Assembly (NCBI GenBank): GCA_029881015.1
Contig: JAOUNK010000043.1
Span: forward strand, 1-14,269
From: Gammaproteobacteria bacterium
GTDB lineage: Bacteria > Pseudomonadota > Gammaproteobacteria > Steroidobacterales > Woeseiaceae
Length of the DNA: 14,269 nt
Direction of reading: 5' to 3'
Below the pieces are notes generated by a model. The model ran no database searches. It had not been told where the DNA came from and saw only the letters and a program-made list of their open reading frames with translations. Below, piece after piece: positions 13,678 through 14,269 of the stretch; position 1 is the stretch's first letter; each line of letters opens with the position of its first letter. The position numbers were made by a program, and so were the translations under genes.

Positions 13678-14269
13678 CTAGTGGTCGGCGCAACCGTCGA
13701 CATCGACCTCAACCGTCGAGTGCCCGATACCGTATTCCTGCTCCACGAAGGTCTTTACAGCGCGCACGACCCCCGACTGGCTCGCCACATCGTCGGCCAG
13801 CGTGACGTGCATGGTCAGCATGAGCTGTTGCGGCGTCAGGCCCCACACATGAACGTGGTGGATACCGGAGACGCCGGGGACATTGGCGACGACGCGGGAC
13901 TGCATGTCCGCAACGTCCAGCCAGTCTGGTGCACCCTCGAGCAGGACATGTGCGCTGCGTTTCACGAGCGACCAGGCACTGCGCAGGATGAGCATGGCAA
14001 CAGCGATCGACAGAATCGGGTCAATCGGCGTCCAGCCCGCGTAGATGATGACGACAGCGGCCACGATCGCCGCCACCGACCCCAGCAGATCGCCGGCGAC
14101 GTGCAGCGCGGCGCCACGAATGTTGAGGTTTTCCTGATCGCCCGTGTGCAGCACTGCAAACGCAATGATATTCACGAGCAGTCCTGCGGCAGCGACAACC
14201 AGCATCGTCTCGCCGAGGATTTCGCGAGGTGACAGGAAGCGTTCGACCGCCTCGAAGAGGATCCAGCCA
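13678..14269 (-). CDS. Cation diffusion facilitator (ZitB/CzcD-like zinc efflux), C-terminal part
   Basis: Inner-membrane metal/proton antiporter whose 5' end lies beyond the window; the frame is open to the right edge (residues GWILFEAVERF precede the first visible Met at 14205). About 197 residues are visible: the end of one helix, the next helix starting at MLVVAAAGLLVN, a helix with the metal-site HVAGD (HxxxD), the helix DPILSIAVAMLIL, and the cytosolic C-terminal domain with IHHVHVWGL and LTMHVTL. From memory these blocks align closely with E. coli ZitB (HVLGDLLGSV, GWTPADPILS, LEGAP, HHVHVW). Export of zinc, possibly also cadmium or cobalt, is expected from the family; the metal cannot be fixed from this part. 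It is in the same direction as the EAL genes but 163 bp away, so co-transcription is uncertain. Confidence 0.93.
   Translation of the reverse strand, partial: GWILFEAVERFLSPREILGETMLVVAAAGLLVNIIAFAVLHTGDQENLNIRGAALHVAGDLLGSVAAIVAAVVIIYAGWTPIDPILSIAVAMLILRSAWSLVKRSAHVLLEGAPDWLDVADMQSRVVANVPGVSGIHHVHVWGLTPQQLMLTMHVTLADDVASQSGVVRAVKTFVEQEYGIGHSTVEVDVDGCADH

Overview
The window is GC-rich, densely packed bacterial chromosome. The protein families (YbdL-type aminotransferase, FeoA/FeoB, ZitB-like cation efflux, propeller-sensor diguanylate cyclase, GGDEF-EAL proteins) and a good Fur box point to a free-living gammaproteobacterium. A marine or sediment lineage near the Xanthomonadales/Chromatiales/Woeseiaceae is my guess from overall style, not something a marker gene here proves. 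I found no rRNA, tRNA, insertion sequence, CRISPR array or phage gene.

Left part (1-4396), housekeeping and metal uptake. The 3' end of a methionine-type aminotransferase (ybdL) runs rightward into a leftward feoAB operon for ferrous iron uptake. The two convergent genes share the palindrome CTAG as their stop codons. feoA is preceded by a sigma70-like promoter with an embedded Fur box. Next come a deoxynucleoside kinase (leftward) and hypoxanthine phosphoribosyltransferase (rightward). They diverge from an 18-bp gap and together form a small nucleoside/purine salvage pair.

Middle and right part (4397-13514), a cyclic-di-GMP block. Four consecutive leftward genes encode, in transcription order: a cytoplasmic PAS-GGDEF-EAL protein with a degenerate GGDEF and intact EAL; a pseudo-receiver-GGDEF-EAL protein, again with only the EAL intact; a 1109-residue membrane diguanylate cyclase with 14 periplasmic propeller blades, a Y_Y_Y domain, one membrane helix and an intact GGDEF with I-site; and an exported subtilisin-like (S8) protease whose C-terminus carries eight WTDG repeats at an exact 12-residue period. 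The two EAL genes overlap by ATGA. The cyclase and protease genes are 2 nt apart. A 129-nt gap with a CRP/Clp-like palindrome separates the two pairs. One synthesising enzyme, two predicted degrading enzymes and an exported protease in one same-strand block suggest that c-di-GMP signalling and extracellular proteolysis are linked here. That link is inference from gene order.

The right edge (13678-14269) holds the C-terminal part of a ZitB/CzcD-type cation efflux protein, separated from the EAL genes by 163 bp.
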